Assembly (NCBI RefSeq): GCF_023284025.1
Contig: NZ_JAKIKR010000030.1
Location: 1-58,439 of the forward strand
DNA from: Shewanella abyssi
GTDB lineage: Bacteria; Pseudomonadota; Gammaproteobacteria; Enterobacterales; Shewanellaceae
DNA length: 58,439 bases
Reading direction: 5' to 3'
Under the pieces are notes generated by a model. The model saw nothing but the letters and a program-made list of their open reading frames with translations. It was not told where the DNA came from and ran no database searches. The translations under genes were made by a program, and so were the position numbers. Position 1 is the first letter of the stretch; each line of letters starts with the position of its first letter. Shown piece after piece: positions 20,469 to 30,192 of the stretch.

Positions 20469-21053
20469 TTATGCTTTAAAAGAATGCAACCTGTGCATCG
20501 CCTTTGCCATATCTTCGTTAAATAAAATCTCAGTGGAGCGCACCGCTTCATCTATTGCGGCGTCCATCAACTCTTGATCCGTTGGTGATGCCTTACTCAA
20601 CACATAGTTACTGACCTGACTTTTATCACCAGGGTGTCCAATACCAATGCGTAAGCGATAGAAGCCTTTATCATTTGCCAGTTTGGCAATGATATCTTTC
20701 AGGCCATTGTGGCCACCGTGCCCTCCGCCTAACTTAAACTTTGCCACCCCTGGTGGCATATCGAGCTCATCATGCGCTACTAATATCTCGTCTGGGGCGA
20801 TGCGAAAAAAGTTCGCTAACGCGCCAACCGATTTACCACTTAAATTCATAAACGTTGCCGGGACCAATAAGCGGACGTCCTTGCCATGCAGCGTCACTCT
20901 TGCCGTCATGCCAAAGTACTTACTGTCTAACGTTAACGTTGCACCACAGACTCTCGCGAGTTCTTCAACGTACCAAGCACCTGCGTTATGGCGCGTTCGC
21001 TCGTACTGCGCGCCGGGATTTGCTAACCCAACAATAAGTTTAATGTTGCTCAT
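20469..21053 (-). CDS. pth: peptidyl-tRNA hydrolase
   Basis: Releases the peptide from prematurely dissociated peptidyl-tRNA, recycling tRNA. 194 residues, standard length. The catalytic His is at residue 22 in RTRHNAG; the [21 protein letters not shown] and [11 protein letters not shown] motifs are intact. A 52-base gap separates it from ychF. Confidence 0.97.
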   Translation of the reverse strand: MSNIKLIVGLANPGAQYERTRHNAGAWYVEELARVCGATLTLDSKYFGMTARVTLHGKDVRLLVPATFMNLSGKSVGALANFFRIAPDEILVAHDELDMPPGVAKFKLGGGHGGHNGLKDIIAKLANDKGFYRLRIGIGHPGDKSQVSNYVLSKASPTDQELMDAAIDEAVRSTEILFNEDMAKAMHRLHSFKA

Positions 21054-21221
21054 AATACTCAGTCTGTGTTTGCTTACTTACGTTTTGCCGCCATTGGCCA
21101 CAAAATTAAAAACGCGGCATTTTAGCACTCAAAGCGCGCGCCAACAAATTATACGCAAAATTGGCTATATCATGTCGTAAACGTTTGCTGAGAAAATCTG
21201 TTTATTGTCCGTATAAACAAC

Positions 21222-21254
21222 AAAGCGAAAAGCTGTTGTGCAACTTTTCGCTTT
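21222..21254 (-). terminator. probable terminator after ubiF
   Basis: AAAGCGAAAAG and CTTTTCGCTTT form an 11-bp stem around an 11-base loop, 28 bases past the ubiF stop. The U-run beyond the stem is short, so termination is probable, not certain. Confidence 0.6.
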
Positions 21255-21281
21255 CCTGTTACCGCTCGAGCTTAGCAGCGA

Positions 21282-22478
21282 TTAAAAACCCATAGCGTAC
21301 TTAAGCACCTGTTTTTTAATCGGACTATCGATATTCGCTAATTTCAGCACGCTATTTCTTAACAGCTTTAGCGGTAAAATATCGTTGCTAAAACTGGCAT
21401 AAAATATATCCATCGCAGTCATCATCAACTGATTATCCCGATAACGACACTCTTGATACTCTTTTAATACCGCAGCACTCCACCAGCCAGTGTCGTACTG
21501 TAAATGCGACTCGATAGTAGTAATCAGCGCATCGACATCTTTAAAGCCAAGATTAACCCCCTGCCCCGCTAATGGATTAATCGTATGCGCTGCGTCTCCG
21601 AGGATAACCACGTTATTGCAGTAATAGCGCTCAGCATGACGACGGGTTAGCTTAAAGCTCGCTTTATTGACCACTTTAAAATCACGATCTAACCGCTCTG
21701 GAAAATGCTGATCAATCTGGTTTTTCAACGCTGTATTATTTAACTGTGACAATTGCGCGATGCGATTAGCATCATCGTACCAAACTAAAGAAGCATTATT
21801 GCCAGGAAGAGGTAGTAAAGAGCGCGGACCTTGAGGGGTAAATTGCTGCCAAGTTACGTCTTGCTCGGCGATCTTCGTTTCGATATTAATCAGCATTGCA
21901 GACTGGCTGTAATCCCAACCAGTAATACCTATCTTCGCCCACTGTCTAACATAGGAGTTGGCACCATCTGCACCAACCAATAAACGTGTAGAGAATGATT
22001 GACCGTCCTCAAGGATAATATCGATCACATCATTATTTAATCGCGCTAACTGACTAACTTTTATCGGACAAAATAGAGTGATGTTCTCCAACTGTGCCAT
22101 CCGATGCCACAAAGATAACTGGATCAAACGGTTTTCGACTATATGACCCAGGTGCGAAGTATTAATTTGGTCGGCATGAAATCGGGTAATACACCCCTCG
22201 ATCTCCCATGTTTCTAGTCCTTTATAAGCAACTTGACGCATGGTTCTCAGGTGCTCTAATGCCCCGAGGCGGGATAGAAGCGTTTCTGATGCGGCGCTAA
22301 TCGCAGACACTCGCAGATCTAGCGGTTGTGAGCTTTCATAAGCTTTAGGCGAAAATGCTTCAACTACTGCAACGGTTAATCCTAACTGGGCTAAACCAAT
22401 CGCCGTCGCGGCGCCAACCATGCCGCCGCCAACAACGACTGCGTCATACTTACTGTTTTTATTCTTCAGCTGTTCCAC
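21282..22478 (-). CDS. ubiF: FAD-dependent ubiquinone hydroxylase, UbiF-like
   Basis: Flavoprotein monooxygenase of the UbiH/UbiF/VisC family; UbiF adds the C6 hydroxyl to the demethoxyubiquinol ring. It has the dinucleotide-binding VVVGGGMVGAATAIGLAQLG at the start, LVGADGANSYVRQ, TWQQFTPQGPRSLLPL and GDAAHTINPLAGQGVNLG. Close agreement with E. coli UbiF and the adjacent (divergent) miaB support UbiF over UbiH or VisC. I prefer the GTG at 22478, with AGGAG ten bases upstream (398 residues). A GTG at 22508 would add ten residues. Confidence 0.9.
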   Translation of the reverse strand: MEQLKNKNSKYDAVVVGGGMVGAATAIGLAQLGLTVAVVEAFSPKAYESSQPLDLRVSAISAASETLLSRLGALEHLRTMRQVAYKGLETWEIEGCITRFHADQINTSHLGHIVENRLIQLSLWHRMAQLENITLFCPIKVSQLARLNNDVIDIILEDGQSFSTRLLVGADGANSYVRQWAKIGITGWDYSQSAMLINIETKIAEQDVTWQQFTPQGPRSLLPLPGNNASLVWYDDANRIAQLSQLNNTALKNQIDQHFPERLDRDFKVVNKASFKLTRRHAERYYCNNVVILGDAAHTINPLAGQGVNLGFKDVDALITTIESHLQYDTGWWSAAVLKEYQECRYRDNQLMMTAMDIFYASFSNDILPLKLLRNSVLKLANIDSPIKKQVLKYAMGF

Positions 22479-22822
22479 AGATTTCAGGCTCCTGAAAGAT
22501 GACACCACCTATACCCATCTTACCTGAAGATGCAGGATTCAGTGGGATGGGGATATATGTAGGCAAGTTTACACTCAATTACAGTTCAATTTGTCCTTCG
22601 TACTGCAAAATTTGATCAAAGCAGTGCTTCTTCAGTAAGGAGCATGCAATTAGGCCAAATAAAATATGTCGTTTAATGTCTCAACCCACTCTAACGTATT
22701 TAAATGTGTCTGAGACGCCAATGATTAACAACTGGTTACATACCATACAAGCTAGCATTCAAACCATGCCATAGACTCAAATAGTCAAAAGAGTATATCC
22801 CTATGGAATAAGTGAGAATGCT
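22479..22822. other. intergenic between ubiF and the small secreted protein gene
   Basis: About 340 bases. Near 22520-22550 lies a hairpin with the ATGCAGGATTCAG element; the rest is AT-rich and must hold the divergent promoters. I see no further structure. Confidence 0.5.
22530..22542 (+). repeat. dispersed ATGCAGGATTCAG element, copy 2
   Basis: Here the element sits in CTGAA-GATGCAGGA-TTCAG, a 5-bp stem with GGA in the loop, framed by a second inverted pair CCCATC...GATGGG. Same 13-mer as at 17401 (minus) and 57748. Confidence 0.65.
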
Positions 22823-23137
22823 ATGAAAAAACTAACTATAGCAGCAGTGCTAATAACGCTATTAACCCCGTTAACTAGCCTTGCAGCCGCACCGCAGCAA
22901 GAGATGGAGCGTATGTCCGTGACTTATCGTACTCCACTTGATTATGCGATTTACCAATACACCACTAATTTGCTCAACAGTTTCAAGCTGGAATTACGTG
23001 CTGACATCCATATGCAAGCTCGGATGAACATTCAAAAAATGGCTCAAGAACATGGATTTACCGTTGCCGCTGTCAATACCGAACAACAAAAACCTATACC
23101 CGCACTGTTGACAAGGGCAATCACGTCCGCAGAATAA
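22823..23137 (+). CDS. small secreted protein of unknown function
   Basis: 104 residues with a clear Sec signal peptide (MKK, then a leucine-rich core, probable cleavage near SLAAA around residue 23). The mature part is about 80 residues, mostly helical in appearance, with YAIYQYTTNLLNSFKLELRADI and two methionine-rich turns, and no cysteines. I recognise no family. It sits 94 bases upstream of miaB on the same strand and starts at an ATG preceded by AAGTGAGAATG. Probably periplasmic. Confidence 0.7.
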   Translation: MKKLTIAAVLITLLTPLTSLAAAPQQEMERMSVTYRTPLDYAIYQYTTNLLNSFKLELRADIHMQARMNIQKMAQEHGFTVAAVNTEQQKPIPALLTRAITSAE

Positions 23138-23231
23138 TTTCACTCAACATAGGCTAAATGCTAGCCAGCAGCGCCTATAAGCGTTAAAATATTTCGCTAT
23201 TTTTTCGGTGCCTCTAGAGTGATATAAACTG

Positions 23232-24659
23232 ATGAGTAAAAAACTCCATATTAAAACTTGGGGCTGTCAAATGAATGAGTACGACTCATCAAAGATGGCC
23301 GATCTTCTCAACGAATATGAAGGCTATACCCTGACAGATGACGCAACTGAAGCTGACGTGCTTTTGCTAAACACCTGCTCTATTCGTGAGAAAGCACAAG
23401 AAAAAGTTTTTCATCAGCTAGGACGTTGGAAAACACTAAAAGACAAAAAACCAGGCCTTATTATTGGTGTGGGTGGTTGCGTCGCATCTCAAGAAGGTAA
23501 GGCAATTAAAGAGCGCGCTCAATGTGTGGATCTTATTTTTGGCCCACAGACACTGCATCGCCTACCAGAAATGATCGACCAGATTAAAGATGGCAAAAAA
23601 GTCGTCATTGATGTCAGTTTCCCTGAGATCGAAAAATTCGATCGTCTACCTGAACCCCGTGCTGATGGCCCTAGTGCCTATGTGTCAATCATGGAAGGTT
23701 GCAGTAAGTACTGCTCTTTCTGTGTAGTACCTTATACCCGTGGTGAAGAGGTCAGTCGTCCATTAGACGATATTATCCTTGAGATAGCCCAACTGGCTGC
23801 ACAAGGTGTGCGTGAAGTGAATCTACTAGGGCAAAACGTCAACGCCTATCGCGGTGCAACCCATGACGATGAGATCTGTACCTTTGCTGAACTGCTTCGC
23901 TATGTTGCTGCGATTGATGGTATTGACCGTTTACGTTTTACCACTAGCCATCCAATTGAGTTCAGCCAAGACATTATCGATGTTTACCAAGATACCCCAG
24001 AGCTTGTAAGCTTCCTACATCTACCGGTTCAATCTGGCTCAGATTTGATTCTAACGCAGATGAAGCGTGGCCATATGGCTATTGAATATAAGTCTATTAT
24101 TCGCCGTTTACGTAAAGCACGCCCTGACATTCAGATTAGTTCTGATTTCATTATTGGCTTCCCTGGTGAGTCTAAGCAAGATTTTGCTGACACAATGAAG
24201 CTCATTGAAGACATTCAGTTTGATCACAGTTTTAGCTTTATCTATAGCGCACGCCCAGGCACACCCGCAGCCGATCTCCCTGATAATGTATCACTGGAAG
24301 AGAAAAAAGAGCGCTTAGCGATATTACAAGATAGAATCACTCAACAAGCCATGCGCTATAGCCGCCATATGGTAGGCACAGTGCAGCGTATTTTGGTTGA
24401 GGGCCCATCGGTTAAGAACCCAATGGAACTGCGTGGCCGTACTGAAAACAGTCGCGTGGTCAACTTTGAAGGTAAGCCTGAGCATATTGGCGGCTTTGTT
24501 GACGTTGAAATTGTGGATGTATACACCAACTCGTTGCGCGGTGTTTTTGTCCGTGCTGAAGATGAAATGGATCTACGCCGCGATCTGCGTCCATCTGATA
24601 TTGTGGCGAAATACAAGCAAGATGACGCCATAGGTGTCAGCCAATTTATCCCGTCTTAA
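23232..24659 (+). CDS. miaB: tRNA-2-methylthio-N6-isopentenyladenosine-37 synthase
   Basis: Radical-SAM methylthiotransferase that adds the 2-methylthio group to i6A37 of tRNAs reading UNN codons. The auxiliary-cluster cysteines are at 12, 49 and 83 and the radical-SAM CxxxCxxC at 157/161/164 (CSKYCSFC). A TRAM domain occupies the C-terminal ~70 residues. 475 residues, normal length. It starts the miaB-ybeZ-ybeY-ybeX-lnt series, but a terminator-like hairpin follows it. Confidence 0.98.
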   Translation: MSKKLHIKTWGCQMNEYDSSKMADLLNEYEGYTLTDDATEADVLLLNTCSIREKAQEKVFHQLGRWKTLKDKKPGLIIGVGGCVASQEGKAIKERAQCVDLIFGPQTLHRLPEMIDQIKDGKKVVIDVSFPEIEKFDRLPEPRADGPSAYVSIMEGCSKYCSFCVVPYTRGEEVSRPLDDIILEIAQLAAQGVREVNLLGQNVNAYRGATHDDEICTFAELLRYVAAIDGIDRLRFTTSHPIEFSQDIIDVYQDTPELVSFLHLPVQSGSDLILTQMKRGHMAIEYKSIIRRLRKARPDIQISSDFIIGFPGESKQDFADTMKLIEDIQFDHSFSFIYSARPGTPAADLPDNVSLEEKKERLAILQDRITQQAMRYSRHMVGTVQRILVEGPSVKNPMELRGRTENSRVVNFEGKPEHIGGFVDVEIVDVYTNSLRGVFVRAEDEMDLRRDLRPSDIVAKYKQDDAIGVSQFIPS

Positions 24660-24692
24660 TTGACTGAATAATCAAGGGTAAATAAGCTAACA

Positions 24693-24719
24693 AAGCGGCA
24701 TCTTAGATGGCGCTTTTTT
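24693..24719 (+). terminator. terminator after miaB
   Basis: AAGCGgCATC and GATGgCGCTT pair around a TTA loop and are followed by a run of T. The ybeZ gene begins 100 bases later, so ybeZ probably also has its own promoter. Confidence 0.75.
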
Positions 24720-24819
24720 CGTCCCTATAATCAATAAAAAAACCATTCGCATTTATTGATTATCGCTCGTAAACTAGAGTGATCACGCTTGATAACATTC
24801 TTGGATCTGGAGTTACTTT

Positions 24820-25860
24820 TTGTCTAATAAGTTAACGACGCTCAACCTGTATTTGGAGCCAGCAGAAACACGCAGACTAGCCTCACTTTGCGGTCCTTTT
24901 GATGACAATATTAAGCAATTGGAACGCCGTATTGGTGTTGAGATCAGCTACCGCAACAATCATTTCCAGATAGTCGGTGTGGCTAAAAATTGTTTAACTG
25001 CCAATAATTTATTAAGAGATTTGTACATTGAAACCCAGCCTCTAAAAGGTAGCACGCCGGATCTAGAACCAGAAACTGTCCACATTGCCATTCAAGAAGC
25101 TGTTGCTTTTGATATGGAAGCACCTCGCGATGAGAAAGAGCTTTATATCAAAACTAAGCGCGGTGTCATTAAGCCACGCAATCCAAATCAAAGTGATTAT
25201 GTGCGTAATATTGTCTCCCATGATATTACCTTCGGCATTGGTCCTGCGGGCACGGGTAAAACATACTTAGCCGTTGCAGCCGCCGTTGATGCGCTAGAGC
25301 GTCAAGACGTTCGTCGTATTCTGTTAACCCGTCCAGCGGTTGAAGCAGGTGAGAAATTGGGGTTTTTACCTGGCGACTTGAGTCAAAAAGTCGACCCCTA
25401 TTTACGACCACTTTATGATGCGCTATTTGAGATGATGGGCTTTGAAAAAGTCGAACGCCTAATAGAACGCAATGTCATTGAAGTTGCACCACTGGCCTAT
25501 ATGCGCGGACGTACCTTAAACGATGCCTTTATCATTCTTGATGAAAGCCAAAACACCACCATTGAACAGATGAAGATGTTTTTAACCCGCATAGGATTTA
25601 ACTCCCGTGCGGTTATCACCGGTGACATCACTCAAACCGATCTGCCTAAGCATCAAAAGTCTGGGCTACGTCATGCAATTGAAGTATTAGGTGAAGTTGG
25701 CGAAATTAGTTTTAATTTCTTCCAAGCCAAAGATGTCGTTCGTCACCCTATTGTGGGGAGAATTGTTGAAGCTTATGAAGAGTTTGAGCTAAAGAGCCAG
25801 ACAATTAAAGGCCATAAAGATAGCCAATATCAGCTACAGGGAGCAAAAAATCATGACTAA
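24820..25860 (+). CDS. ybeZ: PhoH-like ATPase YbeZ
   Basis: 346-residue PhoH-family NTPase that partners with the endoribonuclease YbeY in rRNA maturation and ribosome quality control. An N-terminal RNA-binding-like domain precedes the Walker A GPAGTGKT at 141-148 and the Walker [10 protein letters not shown]. The start is a TTG at 24820 with GGAG eight bases upstream, giving [14 protein letters not shown]; no ATG lies nearby. It overlaps ybeY by 8 bases. Confidence 0.95.
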   Translation: MSNKLTTLNLYLEPAETRRLASLCGPFDDNIKQLERRIGVEISYRNNHFQIVGVAKNCLTANNLLRDLYIETQPLKGSTPDLEPETVHIAIQEAVAFDMEAPRDEKELYIKTKRGVIKPRNPNQSDYVRNIVSHDITFGIGPAGTGKTYLAVAAAVDALERQDVRRILLTRPAVEAGEKLGFLPGDLSQKVDPYLRPLYDALFEMMGFEKVERLIERNVIEVAPLAYMRGRTLNDAFIILDESQNTTIEQMKMFLTRIGFNSRAVITGDITQTDLPKHQKSGLRHAIEVLGEVGEISFNFFQAKDVVRHPIVGRIVEAYEEFELKSQTIKGHKDSQYQLQGAKNHD

Positions 25861-26323
25861 CGCTCAAACTAGTGTTGATCTCGACCTGCAGATTGCAGTT
25901 GATACAGTAAAACTTCCTTCGGCACAAGAGCTGGAACTTTGGGTAAAAACAGCACTCAGAGAGAGTATGGACCACGCCGAATTGACGATACGAATTGTCG
26001 ATTCGGCAGAAAGCCAGATGCTAAATAATACCTACCGCGGTAAAGACAAGCCCACCAATGTGCTCTCTTTCCCGTTTGAGGCACCACCAGGCATAGAACT
26101 ACCACTATTGGGCGATTTAGTTGTCTGTGCAGCAGTGGTAGAGCAAGAAGCAATTGATCAACAAAAAACCCTTACCGCACATTGGGCGCACATGGTTGTA
26201 CATGGTTGCCTCCATCTGCTAGGGTATGATCATATAGACGATATGGAGGCTGAAGAGATGGAGTCATTAGAGACCCAACTACTTGAAAGCCTTGGTTATA
26301 ACAATCCTTATGAGGAGCAATAA
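25853..26323 (+). CDS. ybeY: endoribonuclease YbeY, rRNA maturation factor
   Basis: Zinc metalloenzyme needed for 16S rRNA 3'-end maturation. The metal-binding [11 protein letters not shown] motif supplies His117, His121 and His127. The [16 protein letters not shown] segment is also diagnostic. 156 residues. It overlaps ybeZ by 8 bases, indicating coupled translation. Confidence 0.97.
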   Translation: MTNAQTSVDLDLQIAVDTVKLPSAQELELWVKTALRESMDHAELTIRIVDSAESQMLNNTYRGKDKPTNVLSFPFEAPPGIELPLLGDLVVCAAVVEQEAIDQQKTLTAHWAHMVVHGCLHLLGYDHIDDMEAEEMESLETQLLESLGYNNPYEEQ

Positions 26324-26350
26324 TTGACTCAAAAGAGTCGATAGAAAACT

Positions 26351-27226
26351 ATGAGTGACGATATCCCCCCGAGTAGCAACGCCCAAAAGAAGGGCTGGTT
26401 GGAAAAAGTAAGTCAGTTATTCCAGGGCGAACCCCAAAATCGCGAAGACTTGGTTGATGTAATTCACGGTGCAGAACTGCGTGAAGTGATCAGCGAAGAC
26501 ACCCGTGAAATGATTAAAGGTGTATTGGAAGTCTCCGATCTTCGAGTGCGGGACATCATGATCCCACGCGCACAAATCGTCGCACTTCAAATTAACGATA
26601 CGGTAGAAGAACTTCTCTCTACTGTTATCAGCTCAGCACACTCCCGCTTTCCTGTAGTCAATGAAGATAAAGATCATATCGAGGGTATTTTACTCGCAAA
26701 AGATCTGCTTCAGTATGGCTTTAAGAACAATGAAAAGCCTTTCGAACTAGGGCAAGTTATCCGCCCAGCAGTTGTCGTTCCAGAAAGTAAACGAGTCGAC
26801 GTCTTGTTAAAGGAATTTCGTTCTCAACGTTATCATATGGCGATAGTTGTCGATGAATACGGTGGAGTGTCAGGCCTAGTGACAATTGAAGATATTCTTG
26901 AAGAGATTGTTGGCGATATTGAAGATGAGTTTGATCATGACTCTGCAGAAGAGACTGAGATCAAACAAATCGCCAAGCAAGTCTACATGGTCAAAGCATT
27001 AACGCCAATAGATGACTTTAATGACGCGTTTAACACTCGATTCAGTGATGAAGAGTTTGATACCGTTGGTGGTTTAGTTTCTCATGCTTTTGGTCACCTG
27101 CCTGAACGTGATGAAAAAGTTATGATTAAAGGTATTGAATTCAAAGTCGTCAACGCCGATACCCGTAGACTGATTCAATTACGCGTAAAATTCCCCGATA
27201 AAGCTGCCACCGAGAGCATTGCTTAG
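26351..27226 (+). CDS. ybeX: CBS-domain protein CorC/YbeX
   Basis: 291 residues: a short hydrophilic N-terminus, two CBS domains (about 65-190, including VSDLRVRDIMIPRAQI and VSGLVTIEDILEEIVG) and a C-terminal transporter-associated domain. The family was linked to Mg2+/Co2+ efflux and more recently to ribosome maturation together with YbeY/YbeZ. It lies 27 bases after ybeY. Confidence 0.95.
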   Translation: MSDDIPPSSNAQKKGWLEKVSQLFQGEPQNREDLVDVIHGAELREVISEDTREMIKGVLEVSDLRVRDIMIPRAQIVALQINDTVEELLSTVISSAHSRFPVVNEDKDHIEGILLAKDLLQYGFKNNEKPFELGQVIRPAVVVPESKRVDVLLKEFRSQRYHMAIVVDEYGGVSGLVTIEDILEEIVGDIEDEFDHDSAEETEIKQIAKQVYMVKALTPIDDFNDAFNTRFSDEEFDTVGGLVSHAFGHLPERDEKVMIKGIEFKVVNADTRRLIQLRVKFPDKAATESIA

Positions 27227-27264
27227 CAATCCGCTCCTTTAACAGCACCCAATGATGAGGCTGT

Positions 27265-28803
27265 ATGCTGAGTAAATTACGGGCATCTGCCCATCATTCC
27301 TTTCTAAGATTGGTGCTAGCCTTTGCGGCTGGCGCCGTGACATCTCTTGCTTTTGCCCCCTACTCTTATTGGCCGCTGTATTTAATTGCGATGGCATTTG
27401 CCCTGCATCAAAGTGCAGGCTTAACCGCCAAGCAAGGATTACACTACTGGCTAAGTTTCGGTTTTGGTTGTTTTTCCGTAGGGATCAGTTGGGTACATGT
27501 CAGTATCGACACTTATGGCGGTGTGCCGCTTATCGCATCATTAGGCCTGATGGCGCTATTGGCACTTTATTTAGCACTCTATCCGGCGATTACCGGCTAT
27601 TTATTGCAAAAACTAACCCCACAAACCAGTATCAGCCGTAACTTAATGCTGTTCCCTGCGCTTTGGACATTAACGGAATGGGCGAGAGGCTGGGTGTTAA
27701 CTGGCTTTCCATGGCTGTGGGCCGGTTACAGTCAAACACAAGGGCCGCTAAAACCCATAGCCTCGATGACGGGAGCCTTAAGCTTAAGCTTTCTTGTCGC
27801 CTTAATTGCTGGTTCTCTGGCGCTGGCAATGGCTAAACGCTGGCGCAGTATGCTTATTATTGTCCCTACTGCGGCAATACTGACTTTGGTAGCCCCCTAC
27901 ACCTCCACTATTGAGTCTAAAGGCGAAAGTCTCAGTGTTGCACTTGTGCAAGGTAATATTGCTCAGAGTATGAAGTGGCAGCCTGATGCATTGTGGCCAA
28001 CCATGCTCAAGTATATGGATCTGACGAGGTCAGAGTTTTCGGCAGATCTCATCATCTGGCCAGAAGCGGCAATCCCAGCGCCGGAGCATATGGTCAAAGA
28101 TTTTCTTTATAATGCCAATCAAGCCGCTACCTTAAATAACAGTGCCATCATCACCGGGATAATTAGCCAACGAGGCAGCCGTTATTACAATTCGCTCATT
28201 GTGTTAGGCAATTATGACGCTACAGAGCAAGTTAAAGCTGATTACTACGGTGAAGAATATAACGAATATAAAAAGCATCACTTATTACCCATCGGCGAGT
28301 TTGTGCCGCTTGAGGCTCTGTTACGCCCTATAGCACCACTGTTTAATTTGCCAATGTCATCTTTTAATCGTGGCGATTTTAAACAAGATAATTTAAATGC
28401 TGTTGGACAGCAGATCGCTCCAGCTATCTGCTATGAAATTGCTTTTCCAGAGCAGTTAAGAGCCAACATCAATGAAACCACTGACTTACTGTTAACGGTT
28501 TCAAATGATGCTTGGTTTGGCAGTTCAAATGGGCCTCTGCAACATATGGAAATAGCGCAAATGCGCTCGGTTGAGCTTGGCCGACCTTTACTGCGGGCAA
28601 CCAATAATGGCTTGACCGCCATCGTCAATGAGAAAGGGGATATTACCCACCAGCTACCGCAATTCGAAGCGGGAGTGTTAACGGCTGATATTCCACTGGT
28701 TAAAGGTCATACACTCTTCACGCTAGTAGGCCAGTGGCCCGTTTTATTCGTCTGTACTTTGTTACTTATATTCGCTGCTATCAGGCGCTATTTATCCTTA
28801 TAA
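27265..28803 (+). CDS. lnt: apolipoprotein N-acyltransferase
   Basis: Integral inner-membrane enzyme adding the third acyl chain to the N-terminal cysteine of lipoproteins, a prerequisite for Lol sorting. About seven hydrophobic helices precede a periplasmic nitrilase-like domain. The catalytic triad is visible: Glu267 in WPEAAIP, Lys336/337 in YKKHHLLPIGEF, Cys389 in PAICYEIAFPE. 512 residues, normal length. Last gene of the conserved block before the accessory region. Confidence 0.97.
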   Translation: MLSKLRASAHHSFLRLVLAFAAGAVTSLAFAPYSYWPLYLIAMAFALHQSAGLTAKQGLHYWLSFGFGCFSVGISWVHVSIDTYGGVPLIASLGLMALLALYLALYPAITGYLLQKLTPQTSISRNLMLFPALWTLTEWARGWVLTGFPWLWAGYSQTQGPLKPIASMTGALSLSFLVALIAGSLALAMAKRWRSMLIIVPTAAILTLVAPYTSTIESKGESLSVALVQGNIAQSMKWQPDALWPTMLKYMDLTRSEFSADLIIWPEAAIPAPEHMVKDFLYNANQAATLNNSAIITGIISQRGSRYYNSLIVLGNYDATEQVKADYYGEEYNEYKKHHLLPIGEFVPLEALLRPIAPLFNLPMSSFNRGDFKQDNLNAVGQQIAPAICYEIAFPEQLRANINETTDLLLTVSNDAWFGSSNGPLQHMEIAQMRSVELGRPLLRATNNGLTAIVNEKGDITHQLPQFEAGVLTADIPLVKGHTLFTLVGQWPVLFVCTLLLIFAAIRRYLSL

Positions 28804-28855
28804 CGCCAATATATAATCGCGACATTCATTATGATCAAGCACATTTACCCGAGCA

Positions 28856-29785
28856 TTAGGCACCAGCACATGAATACTGTCTGGTAATGTCTCGATAACA
28901 GCGGCGGATAATAGATTCCATTGATTTCATCGCCGGATGTTGATACCAAGCGCGATGATAGACAAAACCATATTCATATTCAACGGGTTGTCCATCTAGC
29001 GTGAGTGGTCTCCAGGTCAAATTCATCGCGTTACCTCGATTGAATATGTCAGCACTAACCACCATATAATCTAGCTCTTCAACACAACGAAGCGCTGCAC
29101 GCATTGATGAGAGGGATATATCGACATGAATATCGATCCCCATCTCACGACAGCGTGCCTCGTCCTGCACATCGACATTGGCTCCGGTGTTTAATGCTGC
29201 AAACTTACACCCTTTTAATTTAACTACATCGATACTCTCTAACGCTGCTAGAGAACTAGCACGGTTCAAATACACCCCCATAGTCACAGAGCCCAGTCGT
29301 CGCTGGACATAATTGCTATCAATATTGAAAGGAAAGCGATTGATGCCAATACCGAACTTGCTCGAATTTAGATCGGGAAAGCTATCCGCTGGCCAAGGGT
29401 AACTGACGAGCTTGAGATGACTATCTTGCTGCCGAAGCCCCTGAACCAGCCCCACCACTAAATGCTCATCTAAGTATGAGGGGCAATAAAGATGGATATT
29501 CCCCTCCATATCTGCCAGCAATTCAGTCTGAGCCAAGCCTAAACAACGCTCAACCTCCATTAATGGCTGCTCCACTCTCTTTATCAATAGCTTGGTAAAG
29601 GATGTTGGCTCATAAACGCCATTACTCAGCACAAACATCTCATTACCAAAATGTTCTCGAAGTTGTGATAACCCTCTGCTCAAAGTGGAACGACTCACAT
29701 CAAGCCTTCGGATAATAGCACTTGGGCTGCGGTATGCAGCGATGACTCTTAAGTAACGCAGTAAGTTTAAATCGAATTGTTTCAC
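28856..29785 (-). CDS. LysR-family transcriptional regulator
   Basis: 309 residues. The N-terminal winged helix (FDLNLLRYLRVIAAYRSPSA, then SRSTLSRGLSQLREHFG) is followed by a ligand-binding domain of the LysR substrate type. The start is a GTG at 29785. It is divergent from the first AOR gene, the usual geometry for a LysR regulator and its target, and ends 53 bases from the convergent lnt stop. Its base composition looks closer to the chromosome backbone than to the GC-rich AOR genes. Effector unknown; control of the AOR locus is inferred from position. Confidence 0.88.
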   Translation of the reverse strand: MKQFDLNLLRYLRVIAAYRSPSAIIRRLDVSRSTLSRGLSQLREHFGNEMFVLSNGVYEPTSFTKLLIKRVEQPLMEVERCLGLAQTELLADMEGNIHLYCPSYLDEHLVVGLVQGLRQQDSHLKLVSYPWPADSFPDLNSSKFGIGINRFPFNIDSNYVQRRLGSVTMGVYLNRASSLAALESIDVVKLKGCKFAALNTGANVDVQDEARCREMGIDIHVDISLSSMRAALRCVEELDYMVVSADIFNRGNAMNLTWRPLTLDGQPVEYEYGFVYHRAWYQHPAMKSMESIIRRCYRDITRQYSCAGA

Positions 29786-29854
29786 TGAAAATGACTTATC
29801 GTTGTTGTGAGTGATTATGGCTGAAAAACTTACCCCATAAAACCATTAAGAAAT

Positions 29855-29868
29855 ATGACTAAGATCAA
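29855..29868. promoter_or_regulatory. possible FNR (EtrA)-type site
   Basis: ATGA-N6-TCAA, one mismatch from the FNR consensus TTGA-N6-TCAA. It lies about 70 bases upstream of the LysR start and 325 upstream of AOR1. A single site of this length can occur by chance. Confidence 0.3.
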
Positions 29869-30081
29869 CCTTTTGTGCGTTGCTAAACTGTTGAGTTAGT
29901 TTGCATTTATATAGTACGCGATCTCCCAATTAAGACTTTTTGTCCCACTTTTAAAGTAAAGCATTCACCCGCTAACCACTGTGAGTCCTTTTAGCTGTTC
30001 TCATTTCGAACACAGAGGTTTCTAGGCAAAACCGAATCAATACTCGTTAAGCTATTTTCATTCATTTTTGAGTGTCAATAC

Positions 30082-30107
30082 CATCAAATTTGACTGATAA
30101 CTTGATG
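30082..30107. promoter_or_regulatory. possible LysR operator: CATCAA-N14-TTGATG
   Basis: A perfect 6-bp inverted repeat with a 14-base spacer, 86 bases upstream of the AOR1 start and containing a TTGACT that could serve as a -35 box. Size and position suit a LysR-type operator; the identity of the binder is a guess. Confidence 0.35.
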
Positions 30108-30192
30108 AATACTCTTCCCTATAAACCAAACTGCCATCTGGCCGCCAATTCCACTCTGTCGATATAGGCAGCAATATCACCAAGGATGTCTC

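Larger units (their letters stand above)
29786..30192. other. divergent regulatory region between lysR and AOR1
   Basis: About 400 AT-rich bases, in contrast to the GC-rich gene that follows. It contains an FNR/CRP-like half-site pair at 29855-29868 and an inverted repeat at 30082-30107, listed separately. The AOR1 ribosome binding site AAGGA is at about 30182. I could not place a confident sigma-70 promoter. Confidence 0.5.

Noticed and set aside
24820..25860. Frameshifted or truncated ybeZ because no ATG start was visible
   Set aside because: The TTG at 24820 has a good GGAG at proper spacing and yields the full family length.
29786..30192. Molybdenum-cofactor riboswitch ahead of AOR1
   Set aside because: I looked for a large structured leader close to the start codon and found only a short inverted repeat; nothing resembles the known motif.
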